Shown one piece after another: positions 54,658 through 64,000 of a stretch of DNA of 64,000 nt. This stretch comes from Salinisphaera orenii subsp. orenii MK-B5 (GTDB taxonomy: Bacteria > Pseudomonadota > Gammaproteobacteria > Nevskiales > Salinisphaeraceae), in contig NZ_AYKH01000011.1 of NCBI RefSeq assembly GCF_003788635.1, forward strand, positions 18,016 to 82,015, given 5' to 3'. The notes beneath the pieces are model-generated. The model made no database searches, had not been told where the DNA came from, and saw only the letters and a list, made by a program, of their open reading frames with translations. Positions within the stretch are counted from its first letter, which is position 1, and every line of letters begins with the position of its first letter. The position numbers and the translations under genes were made by a program.

Positions 54658-54687
54658 ACTATAGCTTGGCGGCCGTAGGGCCGCCAA
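54658..54687 (-). promoter_or_regulatory. Possible promoter for the tRNA
   Basis: On the minus strand TTGGCG (54682-54687), 18 bp, then TATAGT (54658-54663). It lies just downstream of the rpoD stop and partly inside a palindrome (54665-54688). Transcription would start near 54652, inside the terminator hairpin, and produce a leader of about 35 nt. Confidence 0.3.
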
Positions 54688-54705
54688 GCGTTCGGCGGGT
54701 TCTAC

Positions 54706-56508
<1,803 letters not shown>

Positions 56509-56625
56509 GTGATCTGCTGCGTGTGGGTCCGTAGGGGCTGAGCGTGTCCGGCGATAACCGACCAGTATATCAATCAGGGCGTTTCGCTGCGACCGCGGTG
56601 TTGTCGCTGCGTGGCCGCTGTGGAC

Positions 56626-58389
56626 TCAGGCCGTGTCGTCGCGTGCTCTCTGCAATAGCCGAAGCACCTCCTTGAGTTCGCGCGCGGCCTCGGCGTCGAG
56701 CGGGCCGCGTGCCTGTTGTGCCACCAGCCGGTCGTAACGCTCGCGAAGCGATTGTCGACCGGCGCTGTATTCGCCGAGCCGGCGTACGGTCTGCACGAAT
56801 TCGCGCGCCCGTTCGTCCTCGCTGCCCGGCGGCGTGACGCTCGCGACCTGCTGCAGTCTCTCGAAGTAGCGTTGGTCGCGATGGCGTTCCAGCCAGTGCG
56901 ATACCGGGATTGTTGGGTTGTTTGCGAAAAACTCAATCGCCTCCACAAGAATCGCCGCACCGCGGGCCGTGCTCTGGCGTACGGCCTCCAGGTCCTCGAC
57001 CTGGCCGGCCAGGCTCGGGTCGCTGAGCAGCAGCGACAAGGCGCGGCTGACCGGCGTCAGGCGGATTTCGTGCCCACGCGAATCTGTATCGGCCGTCGGC
57101 GTCGCGCGTGAAGGCGCCTTGGCATACATCTGACGCAGATCCTCGGCCGGCAGCCCGGCGAGGCGCGCGATCTCGGCGATCAGCTCGGCCCGGAATGCCT
57201 CCGGCGGCAGGGCGTTGACGTAGCCGCGCGCGGCCTCCACCAGCTGGGCCCGGCCGTCCGGCGTGTTCAGGTCGATGTCGTCGGTCAGGGCGTCGAGCAG
57301 GACGGCCGAGGCGGGTCGCGCCTCGTCGATCGCCTGCTGGAACCGTGCCGGCCCGTCCTCGCCGCGTACCAGTGTGTCCGGGTCCGCCTCCTCGGGCATG
57401 AACAGAAACCGCACCCGCCGGGCGCCGCGCATCACCGGCAGGCTCTGTTCCAGGGCCTTGCGCGCGGCGCGGACGCCGGCGGCGTCGCCGTCGAAACAGA
57501 ACAGCACTTCGGATGTATGCCGGAACAGCGTGGTCAGATGCGATTGGGTGGTGGCCGTGCCCAACGTGGCGACGGCGTTCGGAAAGCCGTGCTGGGCGAG
57601 CGCGATCACGTCCATATAGCCCTCGACCACGAGCAGCCGCGGGATGTCGCGCAGCGCCTGGCGGGCCTCGAACAGCCCGTACATGTGATCGGATTTGTGG
57701 AACAGCGGCGTCTCCGGCGAGTTCAGGTACTTGGCCTTGTCGTCGCCGAGCGTGCGCCCGCCGAAGGCGACCGTTCGCCCGCGCGTATCCCGGATGGGAA
57801 ACATCAGCCGGTTGCGGAACCGGTCGAAGTAGCCGCCCGAGTCGCGTTCGATCAGCAGCCCCGCCCGATGCGCCGAGGCCCGGTCCCGCAGGGCGCCGGC
57901 CAGCGTGTCCCAGGCGTCGGGCGCGAAGCCCAGGCCATAGGTCTTGGCCATCGCGCCGGAGACGCCGCGGCGCTTGAGATAGTCGATCGCGGCCGGCGTC
58001 TCGCGCAGGGCGCTGCGATAGCGGCGGTCGGCGAGCGCCATCACCTCGAACAGCGGTTCGCGCCTGGGCCCGGACTCGTTCGCGGTGGCGGCCTCCTCCG
58101 GGATCTCGAGCCCCGACTGCTGGGCGAGCACCTCGACCGCGTCCCGAAACTCCAGCCGGTCGTATTCCATCAGGAAGCTGATCGCGGTGCCGTGGGCGCC
58201 GCAGCCGAAGCAGTGATAGAACTGCTTGGTGGGCGAGACTGTGAACGACGGCGTCTTTTCGTCGTGGAACGGGCAGCAGGCGGCGTATTCGTGCCCGGAT
58301 TTCTTGAGCGACACGCGCGCGTCGATCAGCGACACGATGTCCGTGCGCTCGAGCAGCTGATCGATGAAATGCTGTGGAATGCGCGCCAT
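56626..58389 (-). CDS. dnaG: DNA primase
   Basis: 587 aa. It makes RNA primers at the replication fork. The N-terminal zinc finger 'CCPFHDEKTPSF' and 'FYHCFGCG' supplies Cys39, His42, Cys60 and Cys63. The TOPRIM core contains 'LLVVEGYMDVIALAQHG' and 'VLFCFDGDAAGVRAARK', and a C-terminal helical domain binds DnaB (about 440-587). It sits in the macromolecular-synthesis operon with rpsU and rpoD, as in most gammaproteobacteria. Start ATG 58389. Confidence 0.98.
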   Translation of the reverse strand: MARIPQHFIDQLLERTDIVSLIDARVSLKKSGHEYAACCPFHDEKTPSFTVSPTKQFYHCFGCGAHGTAISFLMEYDRLEFRDAVEVLAQQSGLEIPEEAATANESGPRREPLFEVMALADRRYRSALRETPAAIDYLKRRGVSGAMAKTYGLGFAPDAWDTLAGALRDRASAHRAGLLIERDSGGYFDRFRNRLMFPIRDTRGRTVAFGGRTLGDDKAKYLNSPETPLFHKSDHMYGLFEARQALRDIPRLLVVEGYMDVIALAQHGFPNAVATLGTATTQSHLTTLFRHTSEVLFCFDGDAAGVRAARKALEQSLPVMRGARRVRFLFMPEEADPDTLVRGEDGPARFQQAIDEARPASAVLLDALTDDIDLNTPDGRAQLVEAARGYVNALPPEAFRAELIAEIARLAGLPAEDLRQMYAKAPSRATPTADTDSRGHEIRLTPVSRALSLLLSDPSLAGQVEDLEAVRQSTARGAAILVEAIEFFANNPTIPVSHWLERHRDQRYFERLQQVASVTPPGSEDERAREFVQTVRRLGEYSAGRQSLRERYDRLVAQQARGPLDAEAARELKEVLRLLQRARDDTA

Positions 58390-58446
58390 TGGTCCGAGCC
58401 TATCCCGGTGGGCGGGCGCGGCGGTGCCGCGGCTCGGGCGCGCCGT

Positions 58447-58893
58447 TCAGCCCTGCAGCCGCGCCTTGAGCCGCTGGCTGACCACGGCCAAATCGGCACG
58501 GCCCTGCAGCCGGTTCTTCAGCACGCCCATCACCGGGCCCATGTCCTGCATCGACGTGGCGCCCTGTTCGCTGACCGCCGACTCGATGGCGGCATCGATC
58601 TCGGCCTCGGAGAGCTGGGCGGGGAGATAGTGTTCGAGCACCGCGATCTCGGCGGCCTCGGCGTCGGCCAGCTCGTGCCGGTCGGCTTCGCGATACTGGG
58701 TTTCGGCATCGCGCCGCTGCTTGATCATCTTCTCGAGTACGCCCAGGACCTCGGCATCGTCGAGTTCGCTGCGCTCGTCGACCTCGCGCTGCTTGAGCGC
58801 GGCCATCAGCATGCGCAAGACGGCAAGGCGTTCCTTGTCGCGCGTGCGCATGGCGGATTTCAGATCGTCCTGAAGCTGTTCCTTGAGACTCAC
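58447..58893 (-). CDS. GatB/YqeY-domain protein
   Basis: 148 aa. 'SLKEQLQDDLKSAMRTRDKE', 'LRMLMAALKQREVDERSELDD' (given here as 'RMLMAALKQREVDE') and 'LPAQLSEAEIDAAIESAV' mark the YqeY family, related to the tail domain of GatB amidotransferase. Its biochemical role is not settled; tRNA-linked amidation is suspected. Insertion between rpsU and dnaG is common in gammaproteobacteria. It lies 67 nt after the rpsU stop, beyond a terminator, so expression needs read-through or its own promoter. Confidence 0.94.
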   Translation of the reverse strand: MSLKEQLQDDLKSAMRTRDKERLAVLRMLMAALKQREVDERSELDDAEVLGVLEKMIKQRRDAETQYREADRHELADAEAAEIAVLEHYLPAQLSEAEIDAAIESAVSEQGATSMQDMGPVMGVLKNRLQGRADLAVVSQRLKARLQG

Positions 58894-58913
58894 GCGCTAC
58901 CCCGGTTGCAAAG

Positions 58914-58940
58914 AAAAACAGCGGCCGGTGGGGCCGCTGT
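58914..58940 (-). terminator. Terminator between rpsU and yqeY
   Basis: A 9-bp stem ACAGCGGCC / GGCCGCTGT (58918-58926, 58932-58940) is followed in the minus direction by TTTTTC. In E. coli a partial terminator in this operon lets rpsU be expressed more than dnaG and rpoD; this one could do the same. Confidence 0.85.
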
Positions 58941-58960
58941 CACAGTATCGCCCGCGGCGC

Positions 58961-59176
58961 CTAGTACTGGCGCGTGAAGCGCTGCTGCTCGCGCTGCAGT
59001 TTCTTCGCGTGGCGCTTGACCGCGGCGGCGCGCTTGCGCTTGCGGGTCTGGCAGGGCTTTTCGAAGAACTCGCGACGGCGTACTTCGGTGACGACGCCGG
59101 CTTTCTCGCAGCTGCGCTTGAACCGACGCAGTGCGACTTCAAACGGCTCGTTTTCCTTGACACGTACGCTAGGCAT
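58961..59176 (-). CDS. rpsU: 30S ribosomal protein S21
   Basis: 71 aa, exactly the usual size. '[20 protein letters not shown]' and '[20 protein letters not shown]' match bS21; the tail is rich in Arg/Lys ('[18 protein letters not shown]'). It promotes base pairing of the 3' end of 16S rRNA during initiation. First gene of the rpsU-yqeY-dnaG-rpoD operon and divergent from tsaD with 109 bp between, as is typical. GGAG lies upstream of the start but about 12 nt away. Confidence 0.98.
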   Translation of the reverse strand: MPSVRVKENEPFEVALRRFKRSCEKAGVVTEVRRREFFEKPCQTRKRKRAAAVKRHAKKLQREQQRFTRQY

Positions 59177-59285
59177 TGAGCAATCACTCTCCGGAGGAAT
59201 CGTGTGTATCTGGATTCGAACGGCCGCAAGCGAGCGCTTCGACCGCTAGAATAGGGCGAGTAAGTTTAATCCCGACCCCGGCGTT

Positions 59286-60317
59286 TTGCAAAGACAAGCG
59301 ATCATCCTCGGTATCGAGAGCTCCTGCGACGAAAGTGCGGCCGCCGTCTACGACGGCGAGCGCGGGCTGATCGCGCATGCCCTGCACAGCCAGGTCGCGC
59401 TGCATGCCGACTACGGCGGCGTGGTGCCGGAGCTGGCCTCGCGCGATCATATCCGCAAACTGACGCCGTTGATCGAGCGCGTACTCGCGGAGGCCGGGCA
59501 GCCGGCGCTGACCGGCATCGCCTACACCCGCGGGCCCGGACTGGTCGGCGCGCTGCTCGTCGGTGCCTCGATCGCCGCGGGACTGGGCATGAGCCGCGGC
59601 CTGCCGGTGCTCGGCGTGCATCACATGGAAGGGCATCTGCTCTCGCCGCTGCTGGAGCCGGCGCCGCCGGCCTTTCCGTTCGTGGCGCTGCTGGTCTCGG
59701 GCGGCCACACGCTGCTGGTGCGCGTGGACGGGGTCGGGCGCTACACGCCGCTCGGCCAGAGTCTGGACGACGCCGTCGGCGAGGCCTTCGACAAGAGCGC
59801 GAAGATGCTGGGGCTGGGCTATCCGGGTGGCCCGGCGCTGGCGCGGCTGGCTGAATCCGGGTGCGCGGACGCGCACGATTTCCCGCGGCCCATGGTGCGT
59901 CGCCCGGGGCTGGATTTCTCCTTCTCCGGACTCAAGACCGCCGTCATGCTCGCGATCAAGGCCGCGCCGGACACCACGGCGGCGCGCGCGGATATCGCCG
60001 CGAGCTTCGAGCAGGCGGTCGCGGACACGCTGGTGGCGAAGTGCGCGCGCGCGCTCGATCAGACCGGCATCGGACGGTTGGTGGTGGCCGGCGGCGTCGG
60101 CGCCAATCGCCGGCTGCGGGCGGCGCTCGAGTCGCGCGCGGCGCGCGACGGCTTCGATCTGTATTTCCCCCGGGCCGAGTTCTGCACCGACAACGCCGCG
60201 ATGATCGCGCTGGTCGGGTGGCTGCGACGCACGGACATGGCCCCCGGCATCGCCCCGGCCGAAGCCGTGGCGCGCTGGCCGCTGGCCGAGCTGACGCCGC
60301 CGGCCGCGGTCAGCTGA
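59286..60317 (+). CDS. tsaD: tRNA N6-threonylcarbamoyladenosine transferase (TsaD)
   Basis: 343 aa. The only plausible start is TTG 59286; no ATG or GTG precedes '[19 protein letters not shown]' in this frame. The metal-binding '[12 protein letters not shown]' (H-x-E-x-H), '[13 protein letters not shown]' and '[14 protein letters not shown]' mark the TsaD/Kae1 family, which adds threonylcarbamoyl to A37 of ANN-decoding tRNAs with TsaB/TsaE/TsaC. Divergent from rpsU, a conserved arrangement. The 3' end overlaps the convergent AEC gene by 8 nt. Confidence 0.97.
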   Translation: MQRQAIILGIESSCDESAAAVYDGERGLIAHALHSQVALHADYGGVVPELASRDHIRKLTPLIERVLAEAGQPALTGIAYTRGPGLVGALLVGASIAAGLGMSRGLPVLGVHHMEGHLLSPLLEPAPPAFPFVALLVSGGHTLLVRVDGVGRYTPLGQSLDDAVGEAFDKSAKMLGLGYPGGPALARLAESGCADAHDFPRPMVRRPGLDFSFSGLKTAVMLAIKAAPDTTAARADIAASFEQAVADTLVAKCARALDQTGIGRLVVAGGVGANRRLRAALESRAARDGFDLYFPRAEFCTDNAAMIALVGWLRRTDMAPGIAPAEAVARWPLAELTPPAAVS

Positions 60318-61224
60318 ACAGGCCCAGCCAGAACGGCAGCGTCAGCATGGCCAGCAGGGTCTGGCCCGTGACCAGCGCGGCCATCAGCTCGCTGTCGCCG
60401 CCGAGCTGACGCGCGAGGATATAGGCGGCGGTGGCGGTGGGTGCGGCGGTGAACAGCAGCACCACGTCGCGGGAGACCGGATCCAGGCCGATCGGCACGG
60501 CGACGGCCAGCGCCAGGGCCGGCAGCAGTACCAGCTTGACCGCGGTCGAGCTCCAGAACGCGCGCCCGCTGCGCACCAGGGCGGCCGGGCGCAGCGCCAC
60601 GCCCACTGCGATCAGCCCCAGCGGCAGGGCGGCCCGGGCGACCAGCTCCAGCGCCGGCCCGCTCCAGCCGGGCAGCCCGATCCCCGACAGGTTGAGCCCG
60701 ACGCCGAGCGCGCAGCCGAGGATCAGTGGATTGCGCAGCAGCTCGCGCAGGCTGCGCCAGAGTCCCGCGCGACCGAGTGTGCCCGCGGCGATGAAGCAGA
60801 GCACGCAGAGCACGTTCACGGTCGGCACCATCAGCGCGATGGCCACCGCAGCCGCCGTGGTGCCGGCCTCGCCGTGCAGCGATGCCGCACCGGCGATGGC
60901 CACGAAGGTGTTGAAGCGCAGCCCGCCCTGAAAGACCGAGGTGAAGCTGGCGTCATCCAGCTGCAGCCGGCCGCGGGCCAGCCAGAGCAGTGCGGCGAAG
61001 GCCAGCAGCGGGCCGATGGTCGCCACCGCCAGCCGCAGCACCGGCACCTCGCCCACGTTCGCGGTGGCCAGGGTGGAGACCAGCAGGGCCGGGAACAGCA
61101 GGTAGTAGATCAGGCGTTCCGCGCGCGGCCAGAAATCGCCGCCGGGATAATCGCGCCAGCCTAGCAGGGCGCCCAGCAGAATGAGCACGAAAAGCGGCCC
61201 CAGGGCCTGTTGCACAGCCAGCAT
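60310..61224 (-). CDS. AEC-family (auxin efflux carrier-like) transporter
   Basis: 304 aa from ATG 61224; the longer upstream frame adds 17 residues not seen in the family. About ten transmembrane helices occur, in two halves. '[19 protein letters not shown]' and '[18 protein letters not shown]' are the AEC signatures; the family carries malate, malonate or other small anions and efflux substrates. The stop overlaps tsaD by 8 nt. Substrate cannot be deduced. Confidence 0.92.
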   Translation of the reverse strand: MLAVQQALGPLFVLILLGALLGWRDYPGGDFWPRAERLIYYLLFPALLVSTLATANVGEVPVLRLAVATIGPLLAFAALLWLARGRLQLDDASFTSVFQGGLRFNTFVAIAGAASLHGEAGTTAAAVAIALMVPTVNVLCVLCFIAAGTLGRAGLWRSLRELLRNPLILGCALGVGLNLSGIGLPGWSGPALELVARAALPLGLIAVGVALRPAALVRSGRAFWSSTAVKLVLLPALALAVAVPIGLDPVSRDVVLLFTAAPTATAAYILARQLGGDSELMAALVTGQTLLAMLTLPFWLGLFS

Positions 61225-61541
61225 GAGCGGTTCTGCAGTCCTCGATCCGGGCCGGTCGGCCGACAGGCGCGGCATTCTGGCACGGTGGCGTGTACATTGC
61301 AGGTTTTACGCGCCGGTCCCGCCCGCTGCGGCGGACAGCGTCCGGCCCCGCCCGCCAGAGCGCGAGCGGCGGCCGGGAGCGCGACCGGTGACGGTCAGTC
61401 GACGGTGCGGTTTCGGGTTTTGCCCGAGCCCCGCGGCTCGGCGCGGCTTCGCAAGGGCCGGTCACAGGCCGTAGGCTTGCGCCGCGGCCGCGAACGACGA
61501 CCGTTCCGGCAGCGGATATTGTGAACGGACAGGGAGTGCGC
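61225..61541. other. Intergenic, 317 bases, divergent AEC/folB
   Basis: The region between divergent AEC and folB genes should hold both promoters, but no strong -35/-10 pair was assignable. It has no convincing coding frame. A region near 61515-61520 (GATATT before GTG) could be part of the folB leader. Confidence 0.45.
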
Positions 61542-61898
61542 GTGGACACGATCTTCATCGAGCAACTGGTCGTGGAGACCGTCATCGGGATCTACGACTG
61601 GGAGCGCCACATCCGCCAGCGGGTGGTCATCGATCTCGACATGGATTTCGACATCCGTGCCGCCGCGGCTGGCGACGACGTCGAGCAGACCCTGAACTAC
61701 AAGGCGGTCGGCAAGCGTGTCATCGCCTTCGTCGAGGCGGCCGAATTCCAGCTCGTCGAGACGCTGGCCGAGCGCGTCGCCGCACTGGTGCTCGACGAAT
61801 TCCCCGTTCAGCGGCTGAGCCTGCGCGTGAACAAGCCGCACGCGCTGCGCGGCGCGGCGGGCGTGGGCGTGCGCATCACCCGGGAGCGTGGCTCGTGA
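61542..61898 (+). CDS. folB: Dihydroneopterin aldolase
   Basis: 118 aa. The start is GTG 61542, chosen because AGGGAG lies 5 nt upstream; earlier GTGs (61521, 61536) are less fitting. 'DTIFIEQLVVETVIGIYDWE' and 'RVNKPHALRGAAGVGV' (catalytic Lys in 'NKPHAL') mark FolB, which splits dihydroneopterin to 6-hydroxymethyl-dihydropterin in folate synthesis. The stop overlaps the folK start (GTGA). Confidence 0.97.
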   Translation: MDTIFIEQLVVETVIGIYDWERHIRQRVVIDLDMDFDIRAAAAGDDVEQTLNYKAVGKRVIAFVEAAEFQLVETLAERVAALVLDEFPVQRLSLRVNKPHALRGAAGVGVRITRERGS

Positions 61899-62380
61899 GG
61901 CCGGTGTTCGTCGGCGTCGGCAGCAACATCGATCCGCGAACCCATGTCCCGCGGGCGCTCGCGCTGCTCGAGACCCGTTTCGGGGCGCTGCGCGTCTCCC
62001 GGGCCTATCGCTGTCCGTCGGTCGGCTTCGACGGTGACGACTTCATCAATCTGGTGATCGGATTCGACAGCGACGAGCCGGTCGCCGATCTTCAGGCCGC
62101 GCTGCGCCGGATCGAGACCGACTGCGGGCGCGATCGCAGCGTCAAGCGGGCCTCGCGCCGCATGGATCTCGACCTGCTGCTCGTAGGCGATACCGTGCTC
62201 GATCGCGACGGTCTGACCCTGCCGCGGGCCGATATCCTCGAATACGCCTTCGTGCTGCGTCCGCTGGCGGAACTGGTCCCCGACGCCCGCCACCCGGTGC
62301 TCGGCTCGACCTACGCGGCACTCTGGGCGGCGTTTGACGACCGCGAGCAGCCGCTCACGCCGGTCACGATCAAGCCGTAG
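61895..62380 (+). CDS. folK: 6-Hydroxymethyl-7,8-dihydropterin pyrophosphokinase
   Basis: 161 aa with GTG start at 61895, overlapping folB. 'VFVGVGSNIDPRTHVPRALA', 'PSVGFDGDDFINLVI' and 'RRMDLDLLLVGDTVLD' are the HPPK signatures; the DLD pair binds the two magnesium ions. It transfers pyrophosphate from ATP to the pterin made by FolB, just upstream. A following bidirectional hairpin (62585-62605) is a likely terminator, although 205 nt away. Confidence 0.97.
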   Translation: MRPVFVGVGSNIDPRTHVPRALALLETRFGALRVSRAYRCPSVGFDGDDFINLVIGFDSDEPVADLQAALRRIETDCGRDRSVKRASRRMDLDLLLVGDTVLDRDGLTLPRADILEYAFVLRPLAELVPDARHPVLGSTYAALWAAFDDREQPLTPVTIKP

Positions 62381-62584
62381 GGGCTGTCAACACGTCATGC
62401 GAGTCCGCACCACGGCGCTTGGCGCTGCGGGTTGGGCCGCCCATGAACAATCGACCCGGGGCACGCTGCGGCGTTGCCGTCTGGGTCGTGGCGCGCCACG
62501 ATGGGCAAATCGCGCCTTGCCGCACACGAGGTGCGGTCGCCAACACGGCGCTTGTATAAAGTTTTAATAACACGGCAGCAAAAC

Positions 62585-62605
62585 AGCTGAACCGTCAGCT
62601 TTTTT
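62585..62605. terminator. Bidirectional terminator between folK and folM
   Basis: AGCTGA (62585-62590) pairs with TCAGCT (62595-62600), loop ACCG. It is followed by TTTTT in plus direction and by GTTTTG in minus direction, so it may end both convergent transcripts. Confidence 0.55.
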
Positions 62606-62707
62606 CAACGCGCTTAAAAAGAGAGGCCGGCGCATGCCCGTCCTGTATTTTCAAGCGCTTCGCGGCCGACGGCCGCGGCGAGCACACGAGCACATGTTCG
62701 CGTTATC

Positions 62708-62739
62708 AACCCGGCATGAAGGTATGTTCATGCTGGGTT
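62708..62739. repeat. Long imperfect hairpin downstream of folM
   Basis: AACCCGGCATGAA (62708-62720) and TTCATGCTGGGTT (62727-62739) form a 13-bp stem with one G-T wobble and a 6-nt loop. The stem ends 10 nt from the folM stop codon. No T-tract; role uncertain. Confidence 0.6.
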
Positions 62740-62749
62740 TGAATAGGCC

Positions 62750-63496
62750 CTAGCCGCGCCCCAGGCGGCGTCCGCCGTCGACGGGTATGACCGCCCCGGT
62801 CTGGTAGTCGTTGGCCATGATCGCGCGCACCGCGGCGTAGATCGCCTCGGGGCTGCCCATGCGGCCGAGCGGGGTGGCCTCCAGCACCGCCGAGCGATGG
62901 TTCTCGTCATGCCAGGCCTCGAAGCTGATGGGTCCGGGCTGGATCGCGTTGACCTTGATGCGCGGCGCGTAGCGCTTGGCGAAGGCCAGCGACAGGTTCT
63001 GGAGCCCGGCTTTGGTCGCACAGTAGAGATCCTGCGCGGGCGCCGGGTTATCGGCGTAGATATCGGTGATGTGAATGATGTCCGCGGGCGCCTCCGGCGT
63101 GCCGTCGAGATGGGCGGCGAGATGCGTGTTGAGAATGTACGGCGCGAGCATGTGAACCGCGAAGAAGTCCTGGAACTGCGTGGCGGCGGCCGGGATGTCG
63201 GCTGCGGTCGGCGCGAAGCTCGAGGCGTTGTGGATGATCGCGCGCAGCGACGGCGCGGCCGCGGCCAGGCGCTCGGCGATGTCCGTGCAGGCCGCGGCGT
63301 CATCGAAACTGCCGCGCACAAGACGCGCGCCGCGCGCCGCCAGGCGCTCGATCGCCGCCGTTTCGCTGCGATAATGCGCCACGACGCCAAAGCCCTCGTC
63401 CAGAAAGCGGGCCGCCAGGTGGGCGCCGATGTTGCGGTTGGCGCCGGTGACGGCGACGCAGGGCTGCAACGTTTCTGTGGCATGTGTGTCGGACAC
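62750..63496 (-). CDS. folM: Dihydromonapterin reductase (FolM-type SDR)
   Basis: 248 aa with GTG start 63496 (GAGG 7 nt upstream). The SDR start 'TGANRNIGAHLAARFL', 'SLRAIIHNASSFAP', 'ADIIHITDIYADN', 'LYCATKAGLQNLSLAFAKR' (Tyr-x-x-x-Lys) and 'VIPVDGGRRLGRG' follow E. coli FolM closely. FolM reduces dihydromonapterin and dihydrofolate. Position beside folB-folK supports a pterin role. Divergent from uppP. Confidence 0.9.
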   Translation of the reverse strand: MSDTHATETLQPCVAVTGANRNIGAHLAARFLDEGFGVVAHYRSETAAIERLAARGARLVRGSFDDAAACTDIAERLAAAAPSLRAIIHNASSFAPTAADIPAAATQFQDFFAVHMLAPYILNTHLAAHLDGTPEAPADIIHITDIYADNPAPAQDLYCATKAGLQNLSLAFAKRYAPRIKVNAIQPGPISFEAWHDENHRSAVLEATPLGRMGSPEAIYAAVRAIMANDYQTGAVIPVDGGRRLGRG

Positions 63497-63590
63497 GGGG
63501 GCGACCTCGCGCTATAGTGCGCCGCCACGAAACGGTCGATATCGCTCGGTTCGGCGGCCGTATTGGAATCTCAGGGCACGGTATACGTTT

Positions 63591-64000
63591 ATGGAGTGGT
63601 ATCAGCTGGTGGTGCTTGCGGTGGTGCAGGGCATCACGGAGTTCCTGCCGATCTCCAGTTCCGCGCATCTCATTCTGGTACCGCATTTCCTTGGCTGGGT
63701 GGATCAGGGGCTCGGCTTCGATCTGGCCATGCATCTGGGCACCCTCGTCGCCGTGCTGGCTTATTTTCGCACCGACGTGGCGCGCCTTGGGGTGGCCTGG
63801 ATCCAGTCGTTCACGCGGGGGCGGCGCGACGACGACGTGCGCATGGCCTGGGGCTTGGCCCTGGCGACCCTGCCGGCGATCGTGTTCGGCGGCGTGCTGG
63901 GGGCCGTCGGCGAGGACAGCCTGCGCCTGCCCGGGGTGATCGCGACCGCGAGCATCGTCTTCGGCATCCTGCTCGGCGTGGTCGACTGGCGGGGGGAACG
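63591..64000 (+). CDS. uppP: Undecaprenyl-diphosphatase, N-terminal part (runs off right edge)
   Basis: ATG 63591 starts a frame open to the window end (136 codons). 'VVQGITEFLPISSSAHLIL' and 'LAMHLGTLVAVLAYFRTD' are the UppP (BacA) signature, with the Glu and Ser/His catalytic region in the first motif. It recycles undecaprenyl phosphate for peptidoglycan and confers bacitracin resistance. At least three membrane helices are visible before the cut. Divergent from folM with 94 bp between. Confidence 0.96.
   Translation, partial: MEWYQLVVLAVVQGITEFLPISSSAHLILVPHFLGWVDQGLGFDLAMHLGTLVAVLAYFRTDVARLGVAWIQSFTRGRRDDDVRMAWGLALATLPAIVFGGVLGAVGEDSLRLPGVIATASIVFGILLGVVDWRGE

Larger units (their letters stand above)
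62381..62749. other. Intergenic, 369 bases, between convergent folK and folM
   Basis: No gene is seen. The stretch 62551-62620 is much richer in A+T than the surroundings and contains TATAAA (62555-62560), a terminator-type hairpin (62585-62605), and a 13-bp hairpin (62708-62739) near the folM stop. Confidence 0.5.

Overview
The window is GC-rich, gene-dense chromosomal DNA from a gammaproteobacterium, read mainly from gene order. The argH / algZ-algR-hemC-hemD-hemX-hemY block, the rpsU-yqeY-dnaG-rpoD block with a CAU tRNA behind rpoD, and tsaD divergent from rpsU are all arrangements known from Pseudomonas-like and related Gammaproteobacteria. An ectoine hydroxylase, a CsbD-like protein, an OsmC-like protein and a sodium-coupled symporter suggest a halophilic or marine lifestyle, possibly Salinisphaera-like; the genus is inference only. 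No prophage, insertion sequence, CRISPR array or rRNA was found. The first gene (M23 peptidase) and the last (uppP) are cut by the window edges.

Layout. 1-8.9 kb: partial M23 peptidase, Sel1/SH3 protein, SDR, SlyD-type prolyl isomerase, OsmC-like protein, a small 11-mer-repeat lipoprotein, purT, then a CoA-transferase / YfcG-type GST / membrane-protein operon. 9-11.1 kb: divergent FixL/FixJ-type two-component pair. 11.1-13.2 kb: run of stress-type minus-strand genes (DUF1328, host-attachment-family protein, ectD, csbD-like). 13.4-20.7 kb: unknown 345-aa protein, speE and divergent speA (putrescine/spermidine route), and a 1085-aa DUF748/AsmA-like envelope protein with an unusual internal repeat array. 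20.8-31.3 kb: 3-hydroxyisobutyrate dehydrogenase-type enzyme, DUF1269 protein, argH, then algZ-algR and hemCDXY with a YeeZ-like SDR at the end. 31.5-41.9 kb: lipoprotein, then an EF-hand/His-rich protein leading a tripartite RND efflux operon, facing an OmpR-type two-component system followed by a PAP2 phosphatase. 42-46 kb: MDR dehydrogenase, DJ-1/PfpI protein, and a GNAT plus RLAN/ATP-grasp (RimK-like) pair that looks like an uncharacterised amide-ligase pathway.

46-53 kb is a two-carbon / acyl-CoA section: malate synthase G, a DUF4212 plus sodium:solute symporter pair, a thiolase, and an acyl-CoA dehydrogenase carrying an in-frame TAA 37 codons before its natural end. 53-59 kb: M23 peptidase, a gene-free stretch, tRNA-Ile2(CAU), and the macromolecular-synthesis cluster rpoD-dnaG-yqeY-rpsU. 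59-64 kb: tsaD, AEC transporter, folB-folK, convergent folM, and the start of uppP.

Most promising leads: (1) the GNAT / RLAN-ATP-grasp pair; (2) the interrupted acyl-CoA dehydrogenase; (3) the EF-hand/His-rich gene that heads the RND operon opposite a sensor kinase; (4) the LEA-like 11-mer lipoprotein behind a sigma-S-like promoter; (5) the repeat array in the DUF748 protein. All functions are assigned by reading motifs and gene order; no database search was run.
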